Below are positions 1-8,203 of a stretch of DNA of 8,622 bases, piece after piece. The position numbers and the translations under genes were made by a program. The notes beneath the pieces were generated by a model, which was not told the DNA's origin, searched no databases, and saw only the letters and a program-made list of their open reading frames with translations. This DNA is from an uncultured Eubacteriales bacterium (GTDB lineage: Bacteria; Bacillota; Clostridia; Peptostreptococcales; Anaerovoracaceae). The stretch lies in the NCBI GenBank assembly GCA_900545135.1, contig UQXL01000045.1:1-8622 (forward strand), given 5' to 3'. Every line of letters starts with the position of its first letter. Positions within the stretch are counted from its first letter, which is position 1.

Positions 1-686
<686 letters not shown>

Positions 687-690
<4 letters not shown>

Positions 691-1367
691 GCACAGAGAA
701 AAAAGTCGGCGTGATCTATATACTGACAAATCCGTCATTTCCGGAATATGTAAAGATAGGTTATGCCGCTAACCTTGAAAAACGATTAGAGCAGCTTAAT
801 CGCAGCGAATGTATTCCTTTTGCGTTTCGCGTTTATGCTGTTTATGAAGTTTCCACACCGCTTCAAGACAAAGAATTGCATAGTCTGATTGACAGGCTGA
901 ACCCTGAGCTTCGCGCCATAGATACCTTTAATGGAAAAACAAGAACAAAAGAATTTTATGCCATGTCTGCGGAGGATGCCTACGCATTGCTGGAAAGTAT
1001 CGCGAGGCTTAGCGGAACAACAGATAAATTGCATCGCCTAACGCCGGAAGGTCATGAGCTTGCCGATGAGGAAGCGGCTGCCGAGATCCAAGCGGAAGCA
1101 AAGGAGCGAAAATCTCCGTTTTCCTTTTTCAAATGCGGTATTCCTGTAGGAGCAGAAATTGAGCTTATCGGTCATTCGGAGGTTATCGCGACCGTAAAGG
1201 AAGAGCGGCAGATCGAATATCAGGGGAAACTATATTCGCTTTCATATCTCGCGCAAAAGATATTGCAGACTCCTTATCCGTTACAGGGACCTGTACATTG
1301 GATATATCAAGGCAGGAAGCTCAGCGATATTCGTACGGAGAGGGAAGCGCAAGGGCTTTATCAATAG
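687..1367 (+). CDS. GIY-YIG/T5orf172-type nuclease-like protein with possible RAMA/DUF4357-like C-terminus
   Basis: A 226-residue protein lying between hsdS and hsdR. Residues 7-38 match the T5orf172 branch of the GIY-YIG nucleases: VGVIYILTN with Tyr11, a VKIGY segment (22-26) standing for the second motif, and Arg33 in LEKRLEQLN as the expected catalytic arginine. Glu63/His65 in KELH and Glu89-Phe-Tyr in KEFY fit the later conserved positions of that family. A charged Ala/Glu-rich linker (about 124-142) leads to a C-terminal module (about 150-216) with SLSYLAQKI and VHWIYQGRKLSDIR. This resembles RAMA or DUF4357 domains associated with restriction and DNA-modification proteins; that part is a weaker inference. 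The start overlaps the hsdS stop (ATGA) and AAGGAG at 673-678 sits 8 nt upstream, so translational coupling is likely. Its substrate is unknown; it may be an accessory nuclease or DNA-binding partner of the type I system. Confidence 0.75.
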
Positions 1368-1373
1368 ATGACC

Positions 1374-1378
1374 GGAGG
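1374..1378 (+). promoter_or_regulatory. Ribosome binding site that sets the hsdR start
   Basis: GGAGG lies 7 nt before the ATG at 1386. The in-frame ATG at 1368 directly follows the upstream stop (TAG at 1365-1367) but precedes this site, so it has no comparable Shine-Dalgarno element. I therefore choose 1386 as the start, removing six residues (MTGGKK) from the longest open frame. Confidence 0.8.
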
Positions 1379-1385
1379 TAAAAAA

Positions 1386-4300
1386 ATGTCATTTTATAAC
1401 ATGGTAATGCAGTCGGCAGAAAGCACTGTTGTTGCAGAGTATATTCCCGAAACGTCGCGTTCTGACTCATATCAGAGCGAAGCGGAGTTGGAGCAGGAAT
1501 TTATCCGCTTGTTGATAACGCAAGGTTATGAATATCTGAAAATATATGATAAAGACGGCCTTGTTTCCAATTTGCGCAGGCAGCTTGAACTTTTGAATGA
1601 TTATGATTTTTCTGACGGTGAATGGAACAGATTCTTTGCTGAATGTATTGCAAGTAATAATGAGGGCATTGTAGAGAAGACCCGTAAAATACAGACCGAC
1701 CATGTTCGGATTTTACGCAGGGATGACGGCACGATAAAGAATATTTATTTGCTTGATAAGAAGAATATACATAATAACCGAATGCAGGTTATCAATCAGT
1801 ACGAAGAACACGGGGGCGTACGCGATACCCGCTATGACGTAACGATACTTGTAAATGGTCTGCCGCTTATTCATGTGGAGCTCAAGCGACGCGGCGTAGC
1901 TATACGAGAAGCGTTTAATCAAATTAAACGTTATCAGCGAGACAGTTTTTGGGCTTCTTCAGGGTTGTTTGAGTATGTACAGATTTTTGTTATATCTAAC
2001 GGAACTCATACAAAGTATTACTCCAATACTACAAGAAATAGCCATATCAAAGAAAACAGCGAGAGCGAGCGCAAGCGCAGCAAAAAGACGAGCAACAGCT
2101 TTGAATTTACTTCCTATTGGGCTGATGGGAACAATAAAATAATTGCGGATATTGTGGATTTTACAAAGACTTTTTTTGCGAAACATACGATACTTAACAT
2201 TCTGACACGGTATTGTGTGTTTACTGCGGAAAATCTTCTGCTTGTTATGAGGCCATATCAGATCGCCGCTACGGAACGAATCCTGTCGCGGATAGAAATT
2301 TCGACCAACTATAAAAAGACAGGCACACTCGACGCGGGCGGTTATATATGGCATACCACGGGAAGCGGAAAAACGTTGACTTCTTTTAAAACTGCTCAAC
2401 TCGCGTCCGCGCTTCCTTACATAGATAAAGTTCTTTTTGTTGTCGATAGAAAAGACCTTGACTATCAGACTATGAAAGAGTACGACCGTTTTGAAAAGGG
2501 CGCGGCAAACAGCAACACGTCGACTCGTGTTTTGCAGCGGCAGCTTGAAAATCCCGATACGCATATTATCATTACGACTATTCAGAAGTTAGGCGTTTTT
2601 ATCCGCAAAAATAAAGGACATGAAGTATTTAAAAAGCATTTCGTCATTATTTTTGACGAATGCCACAGAAGCCAGTTCGGCGATATGCATACGGCTATTA
2701 CTAAGTCTTTTAAGAATTACCATCTTTTTGGATTTACAGGTACGCCGATATTCGCAGCAAATGCGCCGAGCGGCGGTAAACCGATGCTGAAAACTACGCC
2801 TCAGGCCTTCGGCGGCGAGCCGGACAAGGAAAGGAAGAAAGTATTGCCGCTGCATACTTATACAATTGTTGACGCTATCAACGATGGAAACGTGCTGCCT
2901 TTCCGCATCGACTATATCAATACTGTCAAGCAGAAAAACAACGCTCCCGATAAAGAAGTTTCGGCGATCGATACTGAACGGGCTTTGGCCGCGCCGGAGC
3001 GTGTCAGCGAAATTGTCGGCTATATTTTGGAGCATTTTGACCAAAAGACTAAGCGGAATAACTTCTACACGCTGAAAGGGCAGCGGATAGCTGGGTTCAA
3101 TTCAATTTTTGCGGTCAGCTCTATTCCTATGGCGATGAAATACTATACGGAATTTCGCAGGCAGCTTGCTGAAACCGGGCGCAAAATGAATGTTGCAACC
3201 ATTTTCAGTTACAACCCAAACGAGGATGACCCGGATGACGTGCTGCCTGACGAGAGCTTTGAAACTGACGCGCTGGATAAAACATCGCGCGATTTTTTGG
3301 AAAGCGCGATTGCAGACTACAACGCCGATTTTAACACAGCCTTTGACACGTCTGCCGATAAATTTCAGAACTACTACAAGGATTTATCGCAACGTATGAA
3401 AAATCGCGAGGTTGATTTGCTGATCGTCGTCAATATGTTTCTTACAGGTTTTGACGCGACGACTCTTAACACGCTGTGGGTGGATAAAAACCTTAAAATG
3501 CATGGTTTGATACAGGCGTTTTCTCGTACAAATCGTATACTCAATTCCGTCAAAACTTACGGCAACATTGTATGTTTTCGGGATTTACAGGAAGAAACCG
3601 ATGAGGCGATCGCGTTGTTTGGCGATAAAGAAGCAGGAAGCGTTGTGCTGTTAAAAGGCTATGACGCATATTATAACGGCTACGACGAAGACGGGAAACA
3701 CTATTCGGGTTATACCGAATTGATCGATGAACTTATACAGCGTTTTCCGCTAAGACAAGAAATTATCGGAGAACAAAACCGGAAAGATTTTATCAGTTTG
3801 TTCGGCGCTATTTTGCGGCTGAGAAATATTTTGACAGCCTTTGACGCTTTTGACGGAAATGAGATTTTATCCGACCGGTATATGCAGGATTATCAGAGCA
3901 TTTACATTGATCTCTGGAACGATATGAAACCGGCAAGGAGTGAAAAAGAAAACATCAATGATGATATACTTTTTGAAATCGAACTTATACGTCAAGTAGA
4001 AATCAACATTGACTATATCCTTATGCTTGTGCAGAAGTACCATGACGGAAACTGCGAGGATAAAGAAATTCTTGTTACGATCGATAAGGCTGTTAATTCA
4101 AGTATTCAGCTTCGCAGCAAGAAAGAGCTGATCGAAAACTTTATACGTACCGTCAACGCTTCAACTAATGTTGATGAGGACTGGCGCAGGTTTATCCTTG
4201 AACAAAAGGAAATCGACCTATCTGCTATCATTACAGAAGAAAAACTGAAGCCAGAAGAAACGAGAAAGTTTATCGACAATTCTTTCCGTGATGGAACGCT

Positions 4301-4436
4301 TAAAACGACAGGTACGGATATTGATAAAATCATGCCTCCTGTTTCCAGGTTCGGCGGAGGAGGTAGGAATGAAAAAAAGCAGAACGTCATAGACAAGCTG
4401 CTAAAATTCTTTGAAAAATATTTTGGGCTAATATAA
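1386..4436 (+). CDS. hsdR: Type I restriction endonuclease subunit R (ATP-dependent DNA translocase and nuclease)
   Basis: HsdR joins HsdM and HsdS to translocate DNA using ATP and to cleave it when the recognition site is unmethylated. The 1016-residue length matches the EcoR124I-type (type IC) family. The N-terminal nuclease domain keeps the PD-(D/E)XK signature, with Asp151 and Glu165-Leu-Lys167. The SF2 motor follows: a Q-like segment MRPYQIAATERIL, Walker A with GSGKT at 326-330, the DECH box at 424-427, a FTGTP motif III, and motif VI QAFSRTNR at 710-717. The highly charged Lys/Arg/Ser stretch encoded around 2056-2100 sits between the nuclease and motor domains, where this family often has a basic linker. 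No frameshift or missing motif is seen, so it should be active if HsdM and HsdS are. It follows the GIY-YIG gene by 18 nt and is the last gene of the operon. Arginine is encoded mostly by CGN, unlike the serC-apgM genes. Confidence 0.96.
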   Translation: MSFYNMVMQSAESTVVAEYIPETSRSDSYQSEAELEQEFIRLLITQGYEYLKIYDKDGLVSNLRRQLELLNDYDFSDGEWNRFFAECIASNNEGIVEKTRKIQTDHVRILRRDDGTIKNIYLLDKKNIHNNRMQVINQYEEHGGVRDTRYDVTILVNGLPLIHVELKRRGVAIREAFNQIKRYQRDSFWASSGLFEYVQIFVISNGTHTKYYSNTTRNSHIKENSESERKRSKKTSNSFEFTSYWADGNNKIIADIVDFTKTFFAKHTILNILTRYCVFTAENLLLVMRPYQIAATERILSRIEISTNYKKTGTLDAGGYIWHTTGSGKTLTSFKTAQLASALPYIDKVLFVVDRKDLDYQTMKEYDRFEKGAANSNTSTRVLQRQLENPDTHIIITTIQKLGVFIRKNKGHEVFKKHFVIIFDECHRSQFGDMHTAITKSFKNYHLFGFTGTPIFAANAPSGGKPMLKTTPQAFGGEPDKERKKVLPLHTYTIVDAINDGNVLPFRIDYINTVKQKNNAPDKEVSAIDTERALAAPERVSEIVGYILEHFDQKTKRNNFYTLKGQRIAGFNSIFAVSSIPMAMKYYTEFRRQLAETGRKMNVATIFSYNPNEDDPDDVLPDESFETDALDKTSRDFLESAIADYNADFNTAFDTSADKFQNYYKDLSQRMKNREVDLLIVVNMFLTGFDATTLNTLWVDKNLKMHGLIQAFSRTNRILNSVKTYGNIVCFRDLQEETDEAIALFGDKEAGSVVLLKGYDAYYNGYDEDGKHYSGYTELIDELIQRFPLRQEIIGEQNRKDFISLFGAILRLRNILTAFDAFDGNEILSDRYMQDYQSIYIDLWNDMKPARSEKENINDDILFEIELIRQVEINIDYILMLVQKYHDGNCEDKEILVTIDKAVNSSIQLRSKKELIENFIRTVNASTNVDEDWRRFILEQKEIDLSAIITEEKLKPEETRKFIDNSFRDGTLKTTGTDIDKIMPPVSRFGGGGRNEKKQNVIDKLLKFFEKYFGLI

Positions 4437-4470
4437 AACAGAATATGCAAAGGCAACGCGCTTAAATAAA

Positions 4471-4512
4471 AAGCCGCGCCACCGGACTTACAAATGTCGG
4501 TGAGCGCGGCTT
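4471..4512 (-). terminator. Hairpin terminator between convergent hsdR and serA
   Basis: The arms AAGCCGCGCCACCG (from 4471) and CGGTGAGCGCGGCTT (4498-4512) pair with a single bulged base, around a loop of about 13 nt. Read on the minus strand, the stem begins 7 nt after the serA stop and is followed by a U-rich tail (TTTTTATTT, complement of 4462-4470), making a good intrinsic terminator. In the plus direction the tail is A-rich, so it would stop hsdR transcripts less efficiently. It also marks the boundary between the restriction operon and the serine genes. Confidence 0.85.
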
Positions 4513-4519
4513 AAAAATT

Positions 4520-5725
4520 CTAAAGACCAGGTTTGAAAACCATATATTTTATTATGCTGTCGTCCGAAATATCCATATCGGCGACTGAATCGAGGTCTGT
4601 TTCCGCCAGTACATAACCGTGATCGCCTTTCGTACCGCCCTGAAGAGCAGACGGTTTGACGCCGTTCTTTTCCAGGACTGCCGATGCGGCGGATACAGGA
4701 TCCTGACAGCCTTTTGTAAAGAAAGCGATTCTCGCGCCGCCCTTGATAGATCCCATGTCGACTTTAGGGAAGTTGACCGAGTTTATTATATTTCCGTTTT
4801 GGAAATAGTTCATTATCTGCTCAGTGGCCATGACCGCACAGTTTTCCTCAGCCTCAGCCGTCGAAGCTCCCAGGTGAGGCAGCAGGATGATCCTGCCCGC
4901 GCTGCCGTCTGCAGATTGGCCAGATTTGCCCATGCTGCCGTATGCAGCGGCTCCAGATGCCGCGCCTGCCAGCGCGTCGTTAGGAAAATCGGTGACGTAG
5001 GCTGCCAGCTTGCCTGATTCGAGAGCAGCCAGAAGATCGTCGTCCTTTACCAGCTTATCCCTTGAGAAGTTGAGCAGCACGGCAGAGGCTTTCATTTTAT
5101 CGAACAGATATTGATTGAACATTCCCTTGGTGCTGTCGGTGGCAGGCACGTGAATGGTCACGTAATCACATTCAGGCAGCATATCCTCTATGGTGGAATA
5201 AATCTTTACGTCTTCTATTTCCCCGGTAAAATAAGGGTCAAAACCCAGTATATTCATGCCGAGGGCGGATGCTGAGGCGGCGACCTTTCTTCCTATGGCT
5301 CCGAGACCTACTACGCCTAGAGTCTTGCCGCATATTTCCGTGCCGGCAAACTGAGACTTGCCTTTTTCCACTGCTGCGCTGACGTTTTCTTTGAGGGAAG
5401 CAGCCCAGGAGAGGGCCTGTGGGATGTTTCTCGCGGCCAGTAGAAGTCCGGACAGAACCAGCTCTTTGACCGCGTTGGCGTTGGCTCCCGGAGTGTTGAA
5501 CACCACGATGCCTTTTTCCGCGCATTTATCCAGAGGAATGTTGTTTACTCCGGCGCCTGCTCTGGCCACGGCTTTGAGATTAGATGAAAGCTCCATGGAA
5601 TTCATGTCCTGACTGCGCACCAGAATTCCGTCGGCTTCTTCGATGTTTTCGGTAAGAGTATATTTTTCATCTAAAAGGTCCAGGCCTTTGCTTGAAATTT
5701 TGTTGAGTGTGGATATCTTAAACAT
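4520..5725 (-). CDS. serA: D-3-phosphoglycerate dehydrogenase
   Basis: The product oxidises 3-phosphoglycerate to 3-phosphohydroxypyruvate with NAD+, the first step of serine synthesis. It has 401 residues. The Rossmann nucleotide-binding loop is GLGAIG (140-145), with Asp163 at the end of the next strand to bind the NAD ribose. Arg222 (NFSRDKLV) and His284 (PHLGAST) occupy the catalytic Arg and His positions. The Glu usual in the DVFE-like segment is replaced in TDFPND (245-250), as in the short anaerobe-type SerA proteins I know. A short C-terminal region (about 328-401) looks like a compact ACT-like domain. Residues 253-277 are an unusual Gly/Ala/Ser-rich insertion (see the tandem repeat entry). 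AAAGGAGG (complement of 5731-5738) lies just upstream of the ATG. The gene is divergent from serC and ends at the hairpin terminator. Confidence 0.93.
   Translation of the reverse strand: MFKISTLNKISSKGLDLLDEKYTLTENIEEADGILVRSQDMNSMELSSNLKAVARAGAGVNNIPLDKCAEKGIVVFNTPGANANAVKELVLSGLLLAARNIPQALSWAASLKENVSAAVEKGKSQFAGTEICGKTLGVVGLGAIGRKVAASASALGMNILGFDPYFTGEIEDVKIYSTIEDMLPECDYVTIHVPATDSTKGMFNQYLFDKMKASAVLLNFSRDKLVKDDDLLAALESGKLAAYVTDFPNDALAGAASGAAAYGSMGKSGQSADGSAGRIILLPHLGASTAEAEENCAVMATEQIMNYFQNGNIINSVNFPKVDMGSIKGGARIAFFTKGCQDPVSAASAVLEKNGVKPSALQGGTKGDHGYVLAETDLDSVADMDISDDSIIKYMVFKPGL
4901..4966 (-). repeat. Imperfect 33-bp tandem duplication within serA
   Basis: Units 4901-4933 and 4934-4966 share a 14-base start (GCTGCCGTNTGCAG, one mismatch) and an aligned CCAGAT at the same offset, then diverge. 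Each unit is 11 codons. On the coding strand they give GAASGAAAYGS (254-264) and MGKSGQSADGS (265-275), identical at five of eleven positions. They make up nearly all of the loop insertion that precedes the catalytic-His strand of SerA. Origin by in-frame duplication followed by divergence is an inference. Confidence 0.7.
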
Positions 5726-5767
5726 ACTTCCCTCCTTTTGGACACAAGATTTTCTGCTATTCTAAAC

Positions 5768-5796
5768 AGTATATCACTTTACTCAAATAAGGTAAA
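5768..5796 (-). promoter_or_regulatory. Predicted sigma-70-type promoter of serA
   Basis: On the minus strand, TTTACC (complement of 5791-5796) and TATACT (complement of 5768-5773) are separated by exactly 17 bp. The predicted start is near 5761, giving a leader of about 35 nt. The -35 element overlaps the right arm of the inverted repeat, and this promoter overlaps the serC promoter by 19 bp. It is predicted from sequence only. Confidence 0.7.
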
Positions 5797-5799
5797 GTG
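5775..5799. promoter_or_regulatory. Inverted repeat in the serA-serC divergent promoter region (candidate operator)
   Basis: CACTTTAC (5775-5782) and GTAAAGTG (5792-5799) are perfect 8-bp inverted arms around a 9-nt AT-rich spacer. The centre-to-centre distance is 17 bp, between one and two helical turns. Each arm contains most of a -35 hexamer, one per strand, so a dimeric regulator bound here could control both serA and serC. The same symmetry may instead simply reflect the two back-to-back promoters. The regulator is not identifiable from this window. Confidence 0.6.
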
Positions 5800-5806
5800 G
5801 TACAAT
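5778..5806 (+). promoter_or_regulatory. Predicted sigma-70-type promoter of serC operon
   Basis: TTTACT (5778-5783) and TACAAT (5801-5806) are separated by 17 bp. The start would be near 5813, leaving a leader of about 27 nt before the serC ATG. The -35 element starts inside the left arm of the inverted repeat. The whole promoter interleaves with the opposing serA promoter, so two polymerases could hardly occupy both at once. Confidence 0.7.
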
Positions 5807-5839
5807 GTATTATATATTTAAAAAAAGCGGAGGTTCATT

Positions 5840-6931
5840 ATGACAGCATATAATAGAGTCTATAATTTTTCGGCGGGCCCTTCAGTACTGCCATTGCCTG
5901 TCCTGGAAAAAGTAAAGGAAGATTTGCTCAACTATGGGGGCAGCGGACAGTCAGTAATGGAGATGAGCCACCGTTCAGTTCATTTTAAAAAGATCATGGA
6001 AGATGCCGAGGCGAATCTCAGGGAACTGATGAACATACCGGACAATTACAGAGTCCTCTTCGTTCAGGGCGGCGGCACGCTGCAGTTTTCCATGGTTCCG
6101 CTGAATCTTCTTAGAAACAGCAAAAAAGCTGACTACGCGATTACAGGAACTTGGGCCAAGAAAGCCTATAAGGAAGCCTGCAAGTTCGGCGATATAAAGA
6201 TAGCGGCCTCGTCGGAAGACGACACTTTCACCTGGGTGCCTAAATTCGGCAAAGAACAGGTGAGACCTGACGCCGACTACGTATACATAACGGCCAACAA
6301 TACGATATACGGAACGGCATATAACTATGTTCCGGACGTGGGAGACATACCGCTGGTGGCCGACATGTCATCATGCATCCTTTCCCAGCCTGTAGATGTG
6401 AGCAAATTCGGCCTCATCTGGGCAGGAGCCCAGAAGAACGTAGGACCTGCAGGCGTGACCATAGTGATCATAAGAGAAGACCTGATAGGCCATGCCGGAA
6501 AGGAAGTGCCGACTTATCTTGACTACAAGATACACGACGAAAACGGCTCCATGTACAATACTCCTCCTTGCTTCGCAGTATATGTGGCAGGGGAAGTGTT
6601 CAAGCACATCAAGGAGACAGGAGGAGTCGAAGCCATGTACGAGCGCAATAAGGCCAAGGCTGAAAAGCTCTACGGCTACATAGATTCGAGCAGTCTTTAC
6701 AGCTGCCCTGTAGTCAAGGAAGACCGCTCTCTGATGAACGTAGTGTTTGTAACGGGAGACGAAGCTTTAGACAAGAAATTCGTATCCGAAGCGAAAGAAG
6801 CCGGACTTGTGAACCTGGGAGGACACAGGTCGATAGGCGGCATGAGAGCCAGCATCTACAACGCTATGACGATGGAGGGCGTAGACGCGCTCATAGATTT
6901 CATGAAAAAGTTCGAGCAGGAAAACAGATAA
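5840..6931 (+). CDS. serC: Phosphoserine aminotransferase
   Basis: SerC is a PLP-dependent class V aminotransferase that converts 3-phosphohydroxypyruvate and glutamate to O-phosphoserine and 2-oxoglutarate, the second step of serine synthesis. The 363-residue length is normal for the family. Diagnostic features are the N-terminal YNFSAGPSVLP, SVMEMSHRS, the phosphate-binding-type VLFVQGGGTLQF, and the PLP Schiff-base lysine at Lys199 in WAGAQKNVGPAG. The C-terminal GHRSIGGMRASIYNAM motif carries the substrate-binding His-Arg pair. GGAGG at 5829-5833 lies 6 nt before the ATG. It is the first gene of a likely operon with the phosphoglycerate mutase (25-nt gap) and a carboxypeptidase, and is divergent from serA, whose product supplies its substrate. 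Arginine is mostly AGA/AGG. Confidence 0.97.
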   Translation: MTAYNRVYNFSAGPSVLPLPVLEKVKEDLLNYGGSGQSVMEMSHRSVHFKKIMEDAEANLRELMNIPDNYRVLFVQGGGTLQFSMVPLNLLRNSKKADYAITGTWAKKAYKEACKFGDIKIAASSEDDTFTWVPKFGKEQVRPDADYVYITANNTIYGTAYNYVPDVGDIPLVADMSSCILSQPVDVSKFGLIWAGAQKNVGPAGVTIVIIREDLIGHAGKEVPTYLDYKIHDENGSMYNTPPCFAVYVAGEVFKHIKETGGVEAMYERNKAKAEKLYGYIDSSSLYSCPVVKEDRSLMNVVFVTGDEALDKKFVSEAKEAGLVNLGGHRSIGGMRASIYNAMTMEGVDALIDFMKKFEQENR

Positions 6932-6956
6932 GACAAGACTAGGAGTAATTAAAAAT

Positions 6957-8183
6957 ATGAGATTTTTAATAGTTGTACCTGACGGGTCGGCTGACGACCC
7001 GATAGACAGCTTAGGCGGCAGGACCCCTCTCGAGGCGGCCCTGCTGCCTTGTATAGACGATTTGGCGTCAAAAGGAATGATAGGCACATGCCGCACCGTA
7101 CCTGAGGGAATAAGCCCGGGCAGCGATTCGGCCAATTTATCAGTCATGGGATATGACCCGAGGCGATATCTGACCGGAAGATCGCCTTTGGAGGCGGGAG
7201 CTCTGGGGATAGATATGAAAGAGACCGACGAGTCTTTCAGAGTCAATTTTGTCACACTGTCGCCGTCGGAATCAGGGAGATATTCCGACTTTTCCATCAA
7301 GGATCACGCGGCGGGTGACATAACTACTGAAGAATCAGCGGAATTGCTGGAGGTCATAAAAGAGGCTTTTTCCGCGGAAAACATAAAATTTTATCTGGGC
7401 ACCCAGTACCGGCACTGCATGGTCATAAGCGGCCAGCCTTCGGAATGTGTCATGGTTCCGCCTCACGATATTCTGGACAGGAGACTGGGAGATTATCTGC
7501 CCAAGGGAAGAGACGGAAAACTATTTGCAGATATGGCCGAGAAAAGCTATGAATTGCTGAAAGACCATCCGGTCAACAAAGCCAGAGCGCAGAGAGGCCT
7601 GAATCCGGCCAACGGAATATGGATATGGGGCCAGGGTACAAGACCGAATCTTCCTGATTTCGGTGAGAAATACGGAGTGAAAGGCAGCGTGATTTCTGCT
7701 GTCGATCTGATAAAGGGTATCGGAATGTTTGCAGGTCTTGAAATAATCCAGGTCGAAGGAGCCAACGGCAGTATACACACCAATTTTGAGGGCAAAGCGA
7801 AAGCTGCCATAGACGCCTATGAGAGAGGACAGAATTTCGTCTATCTTCATCTCGAGGGAACAGACGAGTGTTCCCACCAGGGAAACCTGGAAAACAAGAT
7901 AAAGTGCGCTGAGTATATAGACCAGAGGGCTGTAAAGCCGGTGGTGGAATATCTGAAAAACTCAGGAGAGGATTACAGAATTCTGGTTGTTCCTGATCAC
8001 AGGACGCCTCTGGCCATCAGGACCCATACTTCAGACCCGGTTCCTTTCGTCATATATGACAGCCGTAATGAGACTGAGCCTGACAAGCGCAAGCAGTTCA
8101 ACGAGAGAGCAGCTCTCGCTTCGGGAAATCATTTTGAAAACGGATATGAAATGACAGATTTTTTCTTTGAAATAAACAGATAA
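6957..8183 (+). CDS. apgM: ApgM-type cofactor-independent phosphoglycerate mutase (or proposed homoserine kinase)
   Basis: A 408-residue member of the alkaline-phosphatase superfamily, archaeal-type phosphoglycerate mutase branch, expected to interconvert 3- and 2-phosphoglycerate with two metal ions. Asp9 in VVPDGSADDP is the N-terminal metal ligand. The PGSDSANLSVMGYDP motif (54-68) contains the serine expected to carry the phospho-enzyme intermediate (Ser62 is the likely one). Later metal ligands are Asp303 and His307 in EGTDECSH, Asp347-His348 in PDHRTP, and His357 in THTSDP. A bacterial subgroup of this family has been proposed to be homoserine kinase, and sequence alone does not separate the two roles. 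Linkage to serA and serC favours a 3-phosphoglycerate role, though a threonine role is not excluded. AGGAG at 6941-6945 lies 11 nt before the start, slightly long. Confidence 0.85.
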   Translation: MRFLIVVPDGSADDPIDSLGGRTPLEAALLPCIDDLASKGMIGTCRTVPEGISPGSDSANLSVMGYDPRRYLTGRSPLEAGALGIDMKETDESFRVNFVTLSPSESGRYSDFSIKDHAAGDITTEESAELLEVIKEAFSAENIKFYLGTQYRHCMVISGQPSECVMVPPHDILDRRLGDYLPKGRDGKLFADMAEKSYELLKDHPVNKARAQRGLNPANGIWIWGQGTRPNLPDFGEKYGVKGSVISAVDLIKGIGMFAGLEIIQVEGANGSIHTNFEGKAKAAIDAYERGQNFVYLHLEGTDECSHQGNLENKIKCAEYIDQRAVKPVVEYLKNSGEDYRILVVPDHRTPLAIRTHTSDPVPFVIYDSRNETEPDKRKQFNERAALASGNHFENGYEMTDFFFEINR

Positions 8184-8203
8184 CAGGGGAAAAGATTTTA
8201 GAG

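Noticed and set aside
1368..1385. Earlier ATG at 1368 as the hsdR start
   Set aside because: GGAGG at 1374-1378 lies between this ATG and the one at 1386 and fits the latter with a 7-nt spacing; the six extra residues are simply the translated ribosome binding region.
2056..2100. Repetitive Ser/Glu/Lys/Arg-coding stretch in hsdR as a possible contingency repeat
   Set aside because: It is only compositionally biased, not a perfect repeat, and this region is commonly a charged linker in EcoR124-type HsdR.
1467..3044. Several open frames on the minus strand opposite hsdR, up to 201 codons
   Set aside because: They lie within a complete hsdR with all motifs intact, have no recognisable domains, and are best explained as antisense shadows.
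5739..5830. Riboswitch or T-box leader upstream of serC or serA
   Set aside because: Predicted leaders are only about 27 and 35 nt, too short for a known aptamer, and no terminator hairpin lies between the promoter and either start.
6767..7300. 177-codon minus-strand frame across the serC-apgM junction
   Set aside because: It overlaps two well-supported plus-strand genes and its translation has no recognisable motif.
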